DNA of 64,000 nucleotides from Thioalkalivibrio nitratireducens DSM 14787 (GCF_000321415.2 NC_019902.2:496001-560000); one strand, 5' to 3'. Counted from the stretch's first letter, positions 30,491-41,139 are shown. Notes: a model not told the origin generated them from the letters alone. Program-made: numbers and translations.

Positions 30491-30778
30491 ATGCAACTGG
30501 ATCCAATCGAGAAAGCCCGCCGCATCGGCCGGGCCGCGCCGGTCGTGCTGATGACCCTGCTGTTGCTGATCATGCTGCCGGCGACCGGTCTGGCGCGTGA
30601 CGCTCCGGCCAGCCTGGAGGAGGCGGTGGCGCAGGTGGAGCGTGCGCACGGGGGACGTATCCTGTCGGCCCGGTCCGAGCGCAGCAACGATCGCGTGGTC
30701 TACCGGATCCGGTTGCTGACCCAGGATCAGCAGGTGCGTACCTTCGAGATCCCCGGGGCCGAGGGGGCGCAGCCGTGA
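30491..30778 (+). CDS. Small periplasmic PepSY-like protein
   Basis: A 95-residue protein with a signal peptide (RRIGRAAPVVLMTLLLLIMLPATGLA) and a single PepSY-like repeat (LEEAVAQVERAHGGRILSARSERSNDRVVYRIRLLTQDQQVRTFEI). Start is uncertain: ATG 30491, ATG 30464 and GTG 30452 are in frame. It overlaps the response regulator by 4 nt (GTGA). PepSY proteins placed before PhoPQ-like systems are thought to modulate the sensor; that role is inferred. Confidence 0.75.
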   Translation: MQLDPIEKARRIGRAAPVVLMTLLLLIMLPATGLARDAPASLEEAVAQVERAHGGRILSARSERSNDRVVYRIRLLTQDQQVRTFEIPGAEGAQP

Positions 30779-31479
30779 ATCTGCGTGTGGTGCTGATCGA
30801 GGACGACGATTCGCTGCGGGAGCGCCTGGCCGATGCCTTGAGTGCGGCCGGCTGGCGCGTGGATCGGACTGCAGACGGAAAGGACGGGCTATACCAGCTG
30901 ACCGAGTACCCCTGCGACATCGCGATCGTCGATCTCGGCCTGCCGGGGCTCGACGGCCTCGAAGTGATCCGCCGGGCCCGGGCGGTCAATGCCCGTCTTC
31001 CGATCCTGGTTCTGACCGCCCGGGATCGCTGGCAGGACAAGGTGGAAGGCCTCGAGGCGGGGGCGGACGACTACCTGACCAAGCCGTTTCACGTCGAGGA
31101 GTTGCAGGCACGGTTGCGCGCCCTGGTGCGGCGTAGCCTGCAGGATGGCCAGGAACGCCTGGACTTCGGTCCGCTGGTCATCGACACAGCGACCGATACC
31201 GTGCTGGTGCACGGTGAGGCGGTGACCCTGACCACTTTCGAGTATCGGCTGCTCTTGCAGCTGGTGCGGCAGGCCGGGCGCCCGCTGAGCAAGGATATGC
31301 TCGCCGACTACCTCTACGAACACGATGACGACCGCGAGAGCAACGTGATCGAGGTGCTGATCGGTCGCTTGCGGCGCAAGCTCGATCCGGACGGGCGCCT
31401 GGGCGTGATCGAGACACTGCGCGGGCGCGGCTACCGATTCACACTGCAGCCGGCCGAGGCGCGCAGTTCCGGCACATGA
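30775..31479 (+). CDS. OmpR/PhoP-family response regulator
   Basis: A 234-residue protein: receiver with acidic pocket (EDDD, 10-12), phosphoacceptor Asp53 (IVDLGLPGLDG), Lys103 (TKPF), and a winged-helix C-terminal domain ending in IETLRGRGYRFTL. It is PhoP/QseB-like. GTG start at 30775 overlaps the PepSY gene stop; the 3' end overlaps the kinase gene by 4 nt, so all three are one operon. Confidence 0.92.
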   Translation: MNLRVVLIEDDDSLRERLADALSAAGWRVDRTADGKDGLYQLTEYPCDIAIVDLGLPGLDGLEVIRRARAVNARLPILVLTARDRWQDKVEGLEAGADDYLTKPFHVEELQARLRALVRRSLQDGQERLDFGPLVIDTATDTVLVHGEAVTLTTFEYRLLLQLVRQAGRPLSKDMLADYLYEHDDDRESNVIEVLIGRLRRKLDPDGRLGVIETLRGRGYRFTLQPAEARSSGT

Positions 31480-32777
31480 GCGCGCCCGGCCTGAGCCTGA
31501 CGCTGCGCATCACGCTGGTGACCGTGGCCGTGATCGCAGTGTTCTTCCTGATAACCGCCACGCTGCTCGAACGGGCTTTTCGCGAGAACGCCGAGGACGC
31601 GGTGATGACGCGCCTGGAAGCGCAGCTGCTGCTGTTGATGGGGGTGGTCGAGGTGTCCGGCCCGCACGAAGTGCGGTTGCCCGAGCTGCTGCCCGAGGCC
31701 CGCCTGTCGTTGCCCGCGGGCGGGCTCTATGCGCGCATTCTCGACCGGGACGGCGAGACACTCTGGCGCTCGCCGTCGGCGCTCGGGGTGGCCCTCGGCG
31801 ACTGGCGCGAGCGGCAGATGTTTCAGCACGAAATGACGGTGCGCTGGGAATTGCCGGAGCAGTCGTTTCCGCTGACGTTCCAGGTGCTCGAGGACCGCGA
31901 GGCGTACATCGCCCAGATCGATCGTTACCGCCGCACTCTATGGGGTGCGCTGGCCCTGCTGACCGCGCTGCTGATGGCGGCGCAGGCGCTGGCGCTGGGC
32001 CTGTGGGGACTACGGCCGCTGCGCCGGGTGCGGGCGGATCTCGAGGCGTTGCGCCTGGGGGAAAACCGACGGCTGGAAGGTCGTTACCCGCGCGAGATCG
32101 GGATGCTGACCGACAGCATCAACGCCCTGCTCGAATTCGAACGCGAGCGCCTGCAGCGTCAGGGCAACGCACTCGCGGACCTGGCGCACAGCCTGAAAAC
32201 CCCGCTATCGGCGTTGCGCTTGGCCGTGGACAGGGGGGTGGGTGAGCGCAGCGACATGCGGTTGCAGATCGAGCGCATGCAGGAGATGATCGAGCACGAG
32301 CTGAACCAGGCGCAGCGCCTGGGGCCGTCGCCGTTTCAGGCCCCGCTGGTGTTGGCCCCGGTGATCGAGCGCACCTGCGCCGCGTTGCAGCGCGTGGCCG
32401 ACCATCACGGGGTCGTGCTGGAGACGGTGCTGCAGCCGGAGTGCACGCTGCGCATCGACACCGGTGCATTGTTCGAACTGCTGGGTAACGTGCTCGACAA
32501 TGCGCTGCGCCACGCGCGTTCCCGGGTCCGAGTCACCCTGGGCTGCGGCGCGAAAAACCTGGTCCTTTGCGTCGACGACGACGGTCCGGGTATTCCGGAG
32601 GCGGAACGCGAGCAGGTGCTGCAGCGCGGGACGCGCAGGGATACACGCGTCGGCGGGCAGGGGCTCGGTCTGCATATCGTGCTCACGCTGGTGCGGGACC
32701 ACGGCGGCGAGTTGAGCATCGAGCACGCGCCGGAGCTTGGCGGAGCCCGCATCCGGATGATGTTCCCGGGTGACTAG
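31476..32777 (+). CDS. PhoQ-like sensor histidine kinase
   Basis: A 433-residue protein with TM helices at about 8-30 and 155-177 enclosing a ~120-residue periplasmic sensor, then HAMP. The dimerisation box has phosphoacceptor His238 (LADLAHSLKTPLSALR) and the HATPase contains NVLDNALRHA, DDDGPGIP and GGQGLGLHIV. The LAHSLKTPL box is characteristic of PhoQ-type kinases. The signal is unknown. Confidence 0.92.
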   Translation: MSAPGLSLTLRITLVTVAVIAVFFLITATLLERAFRENAEDAVMTRLEAQLLLLMGVVEVSGPHEVRLPELLPEARLSLPAGGLYARILDRDGETLWRSPSALGVALGDWRERQMFQHEMTVRWELPEQSFPLTFQVLEDREAYIAQIDRYRRTLWGALALLTALLMAAQALALGLWGLRPLRRVRADLEALRLGENRRLEGRYPREIGMLTDSINALLEFERERLQRQGNALADLAHSLKTPLSALRLAVDRGVGERSDMRLQIERMQEMIEHELNQAQRLGPSPFQAPLVLAPVIERTCAALQRVADHHGVVLETVLQPECTLRIDTGALFELLGNVLDNALRHARSRVRVTLGCGAKNLVLCVDDDGPGIPEAEREQVLQRGTRRDTRVGGQGLGLHIVLTLVRDHGGELSIEHAPELGGARIRMMFPGD

Positions 32778-32821
32778 TGGGCCAAGCGCAGCGTGCCCAC
32801 CACCCCGAGCCCGGGTGCCCT

Positions 32822-34078
32822 CTACAGCAGGAACGGATCCAGCGGCAGGGCTGGATCGACGCCCAGTACGCTGTCGCGCAGCAGACAGGCGGAGCCACAG
32901 GCGAAGGTCCAGCCGAGGTGGCCCGCGCCGGTGTTCAGGAACAGGCCGGGTACCCGGGTGGGCCCGAGGATCGGCGTGCCGCGAGCGCTCATCGGCCGCA
33001 GTCCGGTCCAGGGTTCCATCGTCGCGGCATCGAAATACTCGGGTAGCCGGGGCAGGGTGCGCCGGCATTGCGCGAGCACGTTCGCCACGCGCGAGGGGTT
33101 CAGGCGCAGGTCCGTGCCGGTGAACTCGGCGGTTCCGGCGAGGCGCAGCTGGCCGCCGAGTGGGGTCAGCACCACCTTGTTTGCGTCGTCGATGATTGGC
33201 AGTCTGGGGCGCCAGACCTCGGGAAGGTCGAGGGTCAGCGAGTAGCCCTTCACCGGGGCCACCGGCAGGCGCAGGCCCAGCTGCCGAAGCAATTCGGGAG
33301 CGGCGAAACCGGAGGCCAGCACCACGGCGTCGGCTGCCATCGGACCGGCCGAGGTCTCCACCCCGTTGATGTGCCCCCGGAACAGCCGCCATCTGGTGAC
33401 CCGCGTGTTCGGGCACCAGCGTACGCCGGCGTGTTGCGCGGCGGTGGCGAGCTCGCGGGTGAAGGCCGCAGCATTGCCGATCGCATCGTCCGGGAAATAT
33501 AACGCGCCGCACAGGCGGTGCGCAATCGGCGCGAGTGCCGGTTCTTCGGCCGCGACGCGCTCGGAGTCCCAGTCCTCGAAGCGAACCCCGGCATCGGCCA
33601 TGGCCTGGCTGGCGCTGCGGTTCCTGCGAAGACTTTCCGGATCCTGGAAGATCTTCAGGATTCCCGACTCGACGAACTGGAAGTCCAGCTGGAGCTGACG
33701 CTGCAGGTCGCGCAGTTGGCGCAGCGCATATTCGGCGAGGCGGGCGTTGTGCAGGGTATTGCGTTCGAAGCGGGAACGGCGGCTGTTCCAGAGGAACTCG
33801 ATGCCCCAGGGCAGAATGCCGGGCAGGGCACGCGGGCGCAGCAGCAGCGGCGAGCTGTCGCGGCCGACGTAGCGCAGCAGATCCCAACTGACCCCGGGAG
33901 CATTCCAAGGTTCGGCATGGCTGGCGTGGAGCATGCCGCCGTTGGCGGCGCTTGCGCCCCGCGCCGGCAGGTCGGCGGCGTCGACGAGGGTGACGTCGAT
34001 GCCGGCGGCCCGCAGATACCAGGCGGTGGCGGTTCCGGTGACCCCGGCCCCAATCACGATTACATGCATCGGCATCAT
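32822..34078 (-). CDS. dadA: D-amino-acid dehydrogenase-like FAD oxidoreductase
   Basis: A 418-residue DAO/DadA-family protein with N-terminal FAD-binding VIVIGAGVTGTATAWYL, LVDAADLPARGASAANGGMLHASHAEPWNAPG and a C-terminal AGHLGWTFACGSA with GLRPMSARGTPILGPT. DadA oxidises D-amino acids to 2-oxo acids with electrons going to quinone. ATG 34078 overlaps the stop of the upstream metalloprotease gene (ATGA), so it is the last gene of a five-gene run whose other members act on peptides. True DadA and related glycine/sarcosine oxidases are hard to separate by eye. Confidence 0.85.
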   Translation of the reverse strand: MMPMHVIVIGAGVTGTATAWYLRAAGIDVTLVDAADLPARGASAANGGMLHASHAEPWNAPGVSWDLLRYVGRDSSPLLLRPRALPGILPWGIEFLWNSRRSRFERNTLHNARLAEYALRQLRDLQRQLQLDFQFVESGILKIFQDPESLRRNRSASQAMADAGVRFEDWDSERVAAEEPALAPIAHRLCGALYFPDDAIGNAAAFTRELATAAQHAGVRWCPNTRVTRWRLFRGHINGVETSAGPMAADAVVLASGFAAPELLRQLGLRLPVAPVKGYSLTLDLPEVWRPRLPIIDDANKVVLTPLGGQLRLAGTAEFTGTDLRLNPSRVANVLAQCRRTLPRLPEYFDAATMEPWTGLRPMSARGTPILGPTRVPGLFLNTGAGHLGWTFACGSACLLRDSVLGVDPALPLDPFLL

Positions 34079-35082
34079 TCCCTGTTCGGCCCGGCTGCGC
34101 TCGCGATCGTGCCGGCGGAGGGCGGTCCTCCGAGCGCGACCCCGCAGGCGTCGCGCAGGGCGCGGTGGTCTGCGGCGGTCAGGCGCGTGAGGCCGCGGTT
34201 CTGGTCGGTGATACGGTAGTACATCAGGGCACCCGGATCTTCGACATGGGAGATCCCGAGCGCATGGCCGAGTTCATGTGCGAGCACCTGGCGCAGGTCG
34301 TCCCGGTCGTGAAACTGGTAGACGGTGATGCTGTGCGTGACCACGCCGCCCCGCTGGCGCCGGGTGTAGCGCGCCTTGTCGTAGCCGGGCTCCGCGGCGA
34401 AGCGTTCGTTCAGGTATGCCACCTGCCGGTTCAGATCTTCGACCGCCACGCGTATCGCCTCCACGCTCTGATTCACACGCAGCCTGGATCGCTCCGCCGC
34501 CGCCGCCTGTTCCTCGAGCGCCTGGCGCTGCCGTTCGAGTGCCTGCGCTTCCTGGTCGAGCTGGCGGGCGCGGGCCGCGTTGTGCGCGATCTCGCCCCGG
34601 TTCCATTGCCGGACGCGCGTGTTGTGCGCCGCCAGGCGCAACTCGTAGCGCTGGATCTGCTGCCGGTACGCGGCCTGTCGTGTCTCGAGGGCCTGGCGCA
34701 GCGTGTCATGCTCCTCGCGCAGGACCTCGTAGCGTTGGCGTGCGTGCTCGAGCGCCTGCTCGGCCTGTTGTCGCGCTTCCCATCGATCCTGGCGCTTATC
34801 GTACTGCAGGTGGATGGCGAGCGAGCCGGAGCGATCGGCCTTGAACAGCGTGCGGCCGCTTTCTGCCTGCCAAAGGGCCATCGCGTCGTCCAGGATGTCG
34901 CGCAGTTCGGCGTCGGGCACGCCGAAGCGCGGGTCGAGCTCGCCGATCCGGTACGTCACTGGCAACTGGCAAGTCGCGGACAAGCCGGGCCAGAGGCCGG
35001 TCTGCGCCGTGCCCGTGGGAACCCACAGGGCGGCCAGCAGGCAACCGGAGGCGAAGGCGGCAGACAGGAGCGATCGTTGCAT
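34075..35082 (-). CDS. Secreted metzincin-type zinc metalloprotease with long coiled coil
   Basis: A 335-residue protein with a signal peptide (MQRSLLSAAFASGCLLAALWVPTGTA). The zinc motif HELGHALGISH is at residues 269-279 (three His and catalytic Glu), followed by ALMYY as the Met-turn, the matrixin/metzincin signature. A ~130-residue coiled coil rich in Arg, Gln and Glu (about 95-225) is placed inside the catalytic domain, between the N-terminal LPVTYRIGELDPRFG strand and the zinc helix. It is translationally coupled to dadA and 74 bp downstream of the ATP-grasp gene. Confidence 0.82.
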   Translation of the reverse strand: MQRSLLSAAFASGCLLAALWVPTGTAQTGLWPGLSATCQLPVTYRIGELDPRFGVPDAELRDILDDAMALWQAESGRTLFKADRSGSLAIHLQYDKRQDRWEARQQAEQALEHARQRYEVLREEHDTLRQALETRQAAYRQQIQRYELRLAAHNTRVRQWNRGEIAHNAARARQLDQEAQALERQRQALEEQAAAAERSRLRVNQSVEAIRVAVEDLNRQVAYLNERFAAEPGYDKARYTRRQRGGVVTHSITVYQFHDRDDLRQVLAHELGHALGISHVEDPGALMYYRITDQNRGLTRLTAADHRALRDACGVALGGPPSAGTIASAAGPNRE

Positions 35083-35156
35083 GGGGTCAGGATTTTAGCG
35101 GGCACCGGTGCACCAGGGCCAATGCCCGCGTGCGCGCGACCGAGCTGCACGAGGCC

Positions 35157-36110
35157 TCAGGAGGGTTCCGGCAACTGCCGGACGAACGCGGCGCGTCCGG
35201 CCGCGTCGGCGGCATCGCGCGCCGGGTGGGTGTCGACGGCCCGGATCCGATCCAGCAGGCCGAGGCTGTTGGCCGTTTGCACCGCGAGGCCCGGTCGGGC
35301 GTTCAGTTCCAGAATCAATGGGCCGAACTGCCGGTCGAGCACGACGTCGACCCCAAGGTAGCCCATGCCGATGAGTTCCCGGCATCCAGCAGCCAGTTCC
35401 AGCAACCGGTTCCAGCCCGGAACGGCAATGCCCGCGAGCGACGCGCCGGTGTCGGGATGCCGGTGAACGATCTCGTTGTGCCAGACGCCGTGCCCGGTGA
35501 CGCCCGTGGCGATGTCGATGCCCGCGCCGACCGCGCCCTGGTGCAGATTGGCCTTGCCGTCGGAGGCGCGGGTGGGCAGCCGCACCATGGCCATCACCGG
35601 GTAGCCCTTGTACACCACGGTGCGGATATCCGGTACGCCCTGGAAGCTGACTTCAGCGAACAGCGGGTCAAAACGTACCCGGTACTCGATCATCGCCCGG
35701 TCGGGCTGGCCGCCGAGGCTATACATGCCGCTGAGGATGTTGGACACGTGGTGCTTGACTTCGTCCAGGTCCACCAGCATGCCCGATGCCTTGCGAAAAC
35801 GCTCACCCATGCGCCCGGTGATGACCAGGATCCCGTTGCCGCCGCTCCCGTGGGCGGGCTTGATCACGAAGTCGTCGCGTCCGGCGACGATGGCCGACAG
35901 GCGCCGGATGTCGTGTTGGGTCTCGATCACGCCGTACAGCTCCGGGACCGCAATGCCCGCGCCGAGGGCCAGTTCCTTGGTCTGCAGCTTGTCGTCCACC
36001 AGCGGGTAATGGCTGCGCGGGTTCAGCGTTGCGATCATCTCGGTGTTGCGCCGGTTCATGCCCAGCACCCCACGCCGGCGCAGCTCGCCCGGTGTCGCGA
36101 ACCATCGCAT
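35157..36110 (-). CDS. Alpha-L-glutamate ligase-like ATP-grasp protein (RimK-related)
   Basis: A 317-residue protein with an ATP-grasp core: FVIKPAHGSGGNGILVI (ATP loop), MIEYRVRFDP, and ILELNARPGLAVQTAN (Mg2+ site). MNRRNTEMIATLNPRSHYPLVDDK at the N-terminus is typical of the RimK-related 'alpha-L-glutamate ligase-like' family, which is always found with a 7TM inactive-transglutaminase protein and a retropepsin-like protease, as here. It presumably adds amino acids to a protein or peptide acceptor. ATG 36110 overlaps the upstream stop (TGATG). I recall recent names RloA/B/C for this trio. Confidence 0.88.
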   Translation of the reverse strand: MRWFATPGELRRRGVLGMNRRNTEMIATLNPRSHYPLVDDKLQTKELALGAGIAVPELYGVIETQHDIRRLSAIVAGRDDFVIKPAHGSGGNGILVITGRMGERFRKASGMLVDLDEVKHHVSNILSGMYSLGGQPDRAMIEYRVRFDPLFAEVSFQGVPDIRTVVYKGYPVMAMVRLPTRASDGKANLHQGAVGAGIDIATGVTGHGVWHNEIVHRHPDTGASLAGIAVPGWNRLLELAAGCRELIGMGYLGVDVVLDRQFGPLILELNARPGLAVQTANSLGLLDRIRAVDTHPARDAADAAGRAAFVRQLPEPS

Positions 36111-37639
36111 CAAGTCGCCTCCTTGCGGGCCAGCGCACGGAAGCGCAACAGTTCGGAGAGGCGGTACCCGGTGTACCGCCCGAGCAGCAGGGTGACTGCG
36201 AGCACGATCAGCAGCAGCTCGGGGAACACGAAGATCAGGTGGTCGATGTAGACGTTGATCATCAGCAGGTAACCGGCCACCGCGACCACCAGGCTGCCGA
36301 TGCCCTGTCGGATCGCATCGCCGGCGCCATGTTCCTCCCAGACGATGGACATCCGCTCGATCGTCATCGCGAGGATGACCATCGGGAACAGCGCGATCGC
36401 GAGTCCGTGCTCGATCCCCAGGTGATGGCTGAGCACGCTCAGCGCCAGCATCAGCATCACCACAATGCTGACCACCGCGGCCAGCCGGGGCACGAGCAGG
36501 AGCTTCAGGTGTTCGAGATAGAAACGGATTGCCAGGCCGAGCGATACGATCAGGGTGAACAGGATCACACCGCCGAGCAGCTCGGTTTCGCGGAACGACA
36601 GTGCGATCAGCACCGGCATGAAGGTGCCGAAGGTCTGCACGCCGACCACGTTGCGCAGCAGCACGATGATCATCGCGCCGACCGGGACCATCAGCAGCAC
36701 GCGGTACATGTTCTGGGTCTGGACCGGCAGGCCGAACAGCGAGAAATCGACCAGCCGCGAGTTCATCAGTTTCGCGCGCTGCTGCGCGGCGTCCACCGCG
36801 TCCTGGAAGTTGCGGGTCACCGCGAAGCTGATCTGCGGGTTGCGGGCGCGGTTCAGTTCGACCGCTTCGTGATCGCCGTACCACCACACGAGGAAATCCT
36901 TCGGGTAGCCCACGCTGCCGTCCATGGGATTGATCGGTACCCATTCGCGCGTGTTGTGCACCTCGAGCCAGGTGCGCGGCTGCAGATCCCGGGCGCGGTC
37001 CGCAAGCTGCAGGCCGTGGACCATGCGCGCGGGGATCCGGGCGCCTGCCAGCAGCTCGATGGCGGTGCGTACGCGTTCGCGGTCACCGGCGTCCGCCGAG
37101 ACGAACAGCGCCATGTTTTCGTCGGTCGAGACGTTCATGTCGCGCACCAGCACCGTGGCGAAGCTGGTGATGTCGGCGGATCGGCCGCGCACCCGGTCGA
37201 CCACGGCCTGGGCCGCGGACCGGAACGGTTCCTCCAGATCGACCGGGGCCGCGGGGCCCGGGTAGTCGGTATCGTTGGGCAGCGACGACCCGACCTGGTA
37301 GACGGTGGCCCGGTAATAGAGGACCTGGCGCCCCGCGGGACTTCGGGTGGTCCAGACTGCCTCGCGGTTCTCGCCGTTCGTGCCGGTCGTCAGCCCGTAG
37401 CCGCGGGACACGAAATGCTCATCGAGCAGTGCCAGTCCCGGCGGATCCTGCGGCAGGAACACGCGCGCGGTAACGGCACCGCCGGTCGGTTCGAACGCCA
37501 CCCGTGCCTCGACGATCCAGTTGTCCGTGGTCTGCGCCGGAAGCACCGGGAAGCCGAGGTTCCAGGCCTTGTGGTAAAAGATCGTCAGGCTGAGACCGAG
37601 CAGTACCAGGATCAGCAGCGGGAGATGCAGGCGCCTCAT
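36110..37639 (-). CDS. Inactive-transglutaminase fused to 7TM domain
   Basis: A 509-residue protein with an N-terminal TM, a periplasmic domain with transglutaminase-like fold, and about seven TM helices from residue 315 to 500. The fold includes GARIPARMVHGLQLADR and ...WLEVHNTREWVPINPMDG, which lack a catalytic Cys at the expected place. It matches the family annotated as 'inactive transglutaminase/7TM'. It overlaps the protease gene by 4 nt and the ATP-grasp gene by 1 nt, implying tightly coupled production of a membrane complex that links periplasm and cytoplasm. Confidence 0.88.
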   Translation of the reverse strand: MRRLHLPLLILVLLGLSLTIFYHKAWNLGFPVLPAQTTDNWIVEARVAFEPTGGAVTARVFLPQDPPGLALLDEHFVSRGYGLTTGTNGENREAVWTTRSPAGRQVLYYRATVYQVGSSLPNDTDYPGPAAPVDLEEPFRSAAQAVVDRVRGRSADITSFATVLVRDMNVSTDENMALFVSADAGDRERVRTAIELLAGARIPARMVHGLQLADRARDLQPRTWLEVHNTREWVPINPMDGSVGYPKDFLVWWYGDHEAVELNRARNPQISFAVTRNFQDAVDAAQQRAKLMNSRLVDFSLFGLPVQTQNMYRVLLMVPVGAMIIVLLRNVVGVQTFGTFMPVLIALSFRETELLGGVILFTLIVSLGLAIRFYLEHLKLLLVPRLAAVVSIVVMLMLALSVLSHHLGIEHGLAIALFPMVILAMTIERMSIVWEEHGAGDAIRQGIGSLVVAVAGYLLMINVYIDHLIFVFPELLLIVLAVTLLLGRYTGYRLSELLRFRALARKEAT

Positions 37640-38181
37640 GCGCCCCGCTCGGGATCACGATCCTCGTTCCCCTCGGCCGTGTCACAGCGGGGGGGCTGAA
37701 TGAACGTCTCGGCGGGGTCGACCAGGATGATGCCTTCCATGTGATTGCGACCGACCAGCGCCTGGTAGTTCAGCTTCGTGCGGTCGATCAGGCTCATCTC
37801 TTCCTCGCGGTAATGCGTTCCCATGCACAGGCCGACCGATACCACCGGACGGCGCTGGTGCTCGCCGTCGTGGCGGATGATGCGCACGAAGCGGGTGATT
37901 CTGCGTTCGATGCGGACTTTGCCATCCGGATCTTCGGGGTCGATGATGTCGAATGCGATCCAGCGCTCGCCGTCGCGCTCGAACCTTTCCTTGTTCAGCG
38001 CGTTCAGCGACGACGTCGTGGCGCCGGTGTCCATCTTGGCCTTCAGTGGAATGCCCTCCGGCAGGATCTGGATACGTTCCACCCAGCCATGGATGGTGCG
38101 GGTGTCGGGTTCGCCTGCCGCCACCGCGGCGGTGGCGATCAGTGCCGGCAGTAGAACGGTGGAAAGGGCGGGCAGGGCCAT
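37636..38181 (-). CDS. Retropepsin-like aspartic protease (formerly 'ATP-dependent zinc protease')
   Basis: A 181-residue protein with a signal peptide (to about VAAG, residue 23). The MDTGATTSSLNA motif (Asp51) is the retropepsin D-T-G-A signature, and FVRIIRHDGEHQRRPVVSVGLCMG then LNYQALVGRNHMEG complete the half-barrel. Retropepsins act as dimers with one Asp per chain. ATG 38181 follows GGAGGAG; the frame continues upstream without a good start. First gene of the protease / 7TM / ATP-grasp set, which has been linked to osmotic adaptation (recalled, not verified). Confidence 0.87.
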   Translation of the reverse strand: MALPALSTVLLPALIATAAVAAGEPDTRTIHGWVERIQILPEGIPLKAKMDTGATTSSLNALNKERFERDGERWIAFDIIDPEDPDGKVRIERRITRFVRIIRHDGEHQRRPVVSVGLCMGTHYREEEMSLIDRTKLNYQALVGRNHMEGIILVDPAETFIQPPRCDTAEGNEDRDPERGA

Positions 38182-38323
38182 CGGCTCCTCCATTCGCATC
38201 GCGGGTACGCGGTGCCCGAAGACTGCAGCCGTATCCCGGGAACCCTGCAGAATACGGCAATCCGATCGGCCCGACCTTGAACCCTTCCGCATTTCGACCG
38301 CGGCGGCCCTGCGCGGCACCTGT

Positions 38324-39247
38324 TCAGGTGTAGGGGTCGGGCAGGCCCTTGCGCGCCTTGAAGCGTCGGTGGCTCCAGAAGTACTGCTCCGGGGCTTCCA
38401 GCACGGCCCGCTCGATGACCTGGTTGATGCGAGTGGTATCGGCGATCGGGTCATCCGACGGGAAATCGGCGAGCGGCGGGTGGATCGTGAGCCGGTAGCG
38501 GCCGTCGGACTGCCGGCTGCCGAAGAAGGGCAGGACCGGCGCCCGGCTCACGCGTGCGATCCGGTGGGTGGCCGTCTGGGTGGAGGCGGGAATCCCGAAG
38601 AACGGGATCAACTCGGTCTGGCGCCCGCTCCTGCTCTGGTCCGGCGCATACCAGACCGGGGTGTTTCGCTTCAGTGCGCGCAGCAGCCCCTTGATGTCGT
38701 TGCGTTCGATCGCTCCCAGCGTGTGGTGCTCTCGGTTGCGCTTGAACAGGTAGTCGACCACCGCCTGCTCGTTGGGGCGGTACATCGCGGCAAAGGGCCG
38801 GTGCAGCGACAGGATCCTGGCGCAGAACTCGAGCGTCGTGAAGTGGGCGCTCAAGAGCAGCGCGCCGTGACCCCGTTCCAGCGCGCGGTCAAGGTGCTCG
38901 ACGCCCTCCAGCGTATAGTGGCCGTCGAAGCGCCGGGCCGGTGCCCACCACCCCGATACGGTTTCCAGCAGTCCGGTGCCGGCGGCTTCGAAATGGCGGC
39001 GCAGCAGGGTTTCGCGTTCCTGCTCGGTCTTCTCCGGGAAGCAGAGCCGCAGGTTTACCCGGGTGACCTCGCGGCGGCTCCGGCCCAGGCGCTGGAACAG
39101 CCGCCCGATGCCGCGGCCGAGCGCATGCTGCCAAGTGAACGGCAGCCGTGTCGCCAGCCAGAGTACGCCAACGACCGGCCACACGGGCCAGGTGGAGGGG
39201 CCGAGCGGCGGCCGGGCCATGGTCTGCTTGCGTGGGGTCTGGGTCAC
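38324..39247 (-). CDS. lpxL: LpxL/HtrB-family lipid A acyltransferase
   Basis: A 307-residue protein with an N-terminal hydrophobic segment, the H-x4-E catalytic motif AHFTTLEF, MYRPNEQAVVDYLFKRNR and the VWYAPDQSRSGRQTELIPFFG block of late lipid A acyltransferases. A C-terminal YFWSHRRFK motif completes the family pattern. It transfers a secondary acyl chain to Kdo2-lipid IVA at the inner membrane. Whether it is LpxL or a paralogue (LpxM/LpxP) cannot be decided here. Start 39247 gives MTQTPRKQTMARPP; the inner Met is possible. Confidence 0.85.
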   Translation of the reverse strand: MTQTPRKQTMARPPLGPSTWPVWPVVGVLWLATRLPFTWQHALGRGIGRLFQRLGRSRREVTRVNLRLCFPEKTEQERETLLRRHFEAAGTGLLETVSGWWAPARRFDGHYTLEGVEHLDRALERGHGALLLSAHFTTLEFCARILSLHRPFAAMYRPNEQAVVDYLFKRNREHHTLGAIERNDIKGLLRALKRNTPVWYAPDQSRSGRQTELIPFFGIPASTQTATHRIARVSRAPVLPFFGSRQSDGRYRLTIHPPLADFPSDDPIADTTRINQVIERAVLEAPEQYFWSHRRFKARKGLPDPYT

Positions 39248-39347
39248 AACCGGGTCACTCCTGCCATCGGCGGTCTGCCCTTGAGCGTGCTTCCCCGTTC
39301 CCGCCTCCGGGAAAGGCGTGAGCGGGCATCGCGATGATCGTTAGCGT

Positions 39348-40837
<1,490 letters not shown>

Positions 40838-40896
40838 CGCGGTCAGGCGCCATCAAGAATTATCGCGACCTCAGCCCGACGCGACAGCACGCCCAT

Positions 40897-41139
40897 TATC
40901 TTTCATCATCGGGGGTGCCGCGCGCCCGGCGGCATGACAGTTAGCGTGAAAATACGCCGCCCTAGAATCGTATGTCTCTGATTTATAATCGTATTTTCAT
41001 CCTTCGGGGTGCCTCGCGGCCGAGGGCATGACAGTTAGCGTGAAAATACGCTGCCCGGGAATCGTATCTCTCTGATTCATAATCGTATTTTCATCCTTCG
41101 GGGTGCCTCGCGGCCGAGGGCATGACAGTTAGCGTGAAA
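40897..41139. repeat. Tandem repeat, 94 bp period, about 2.5 copies
   Basis: The core gttagcgtgaaa recurs at 40940, 41034 and 41128. Each copy carries a 'tttcatccttcggggtgcc / gcggccgagggcatgac' lead and an AT-rich tail with aatcgtat repeated. The first copy is more diverged. The core also flanks the IS110 at 39339. I do not recognise the family; it looks like an intergenic repeat rather than a gene. Confidence 0.8.
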
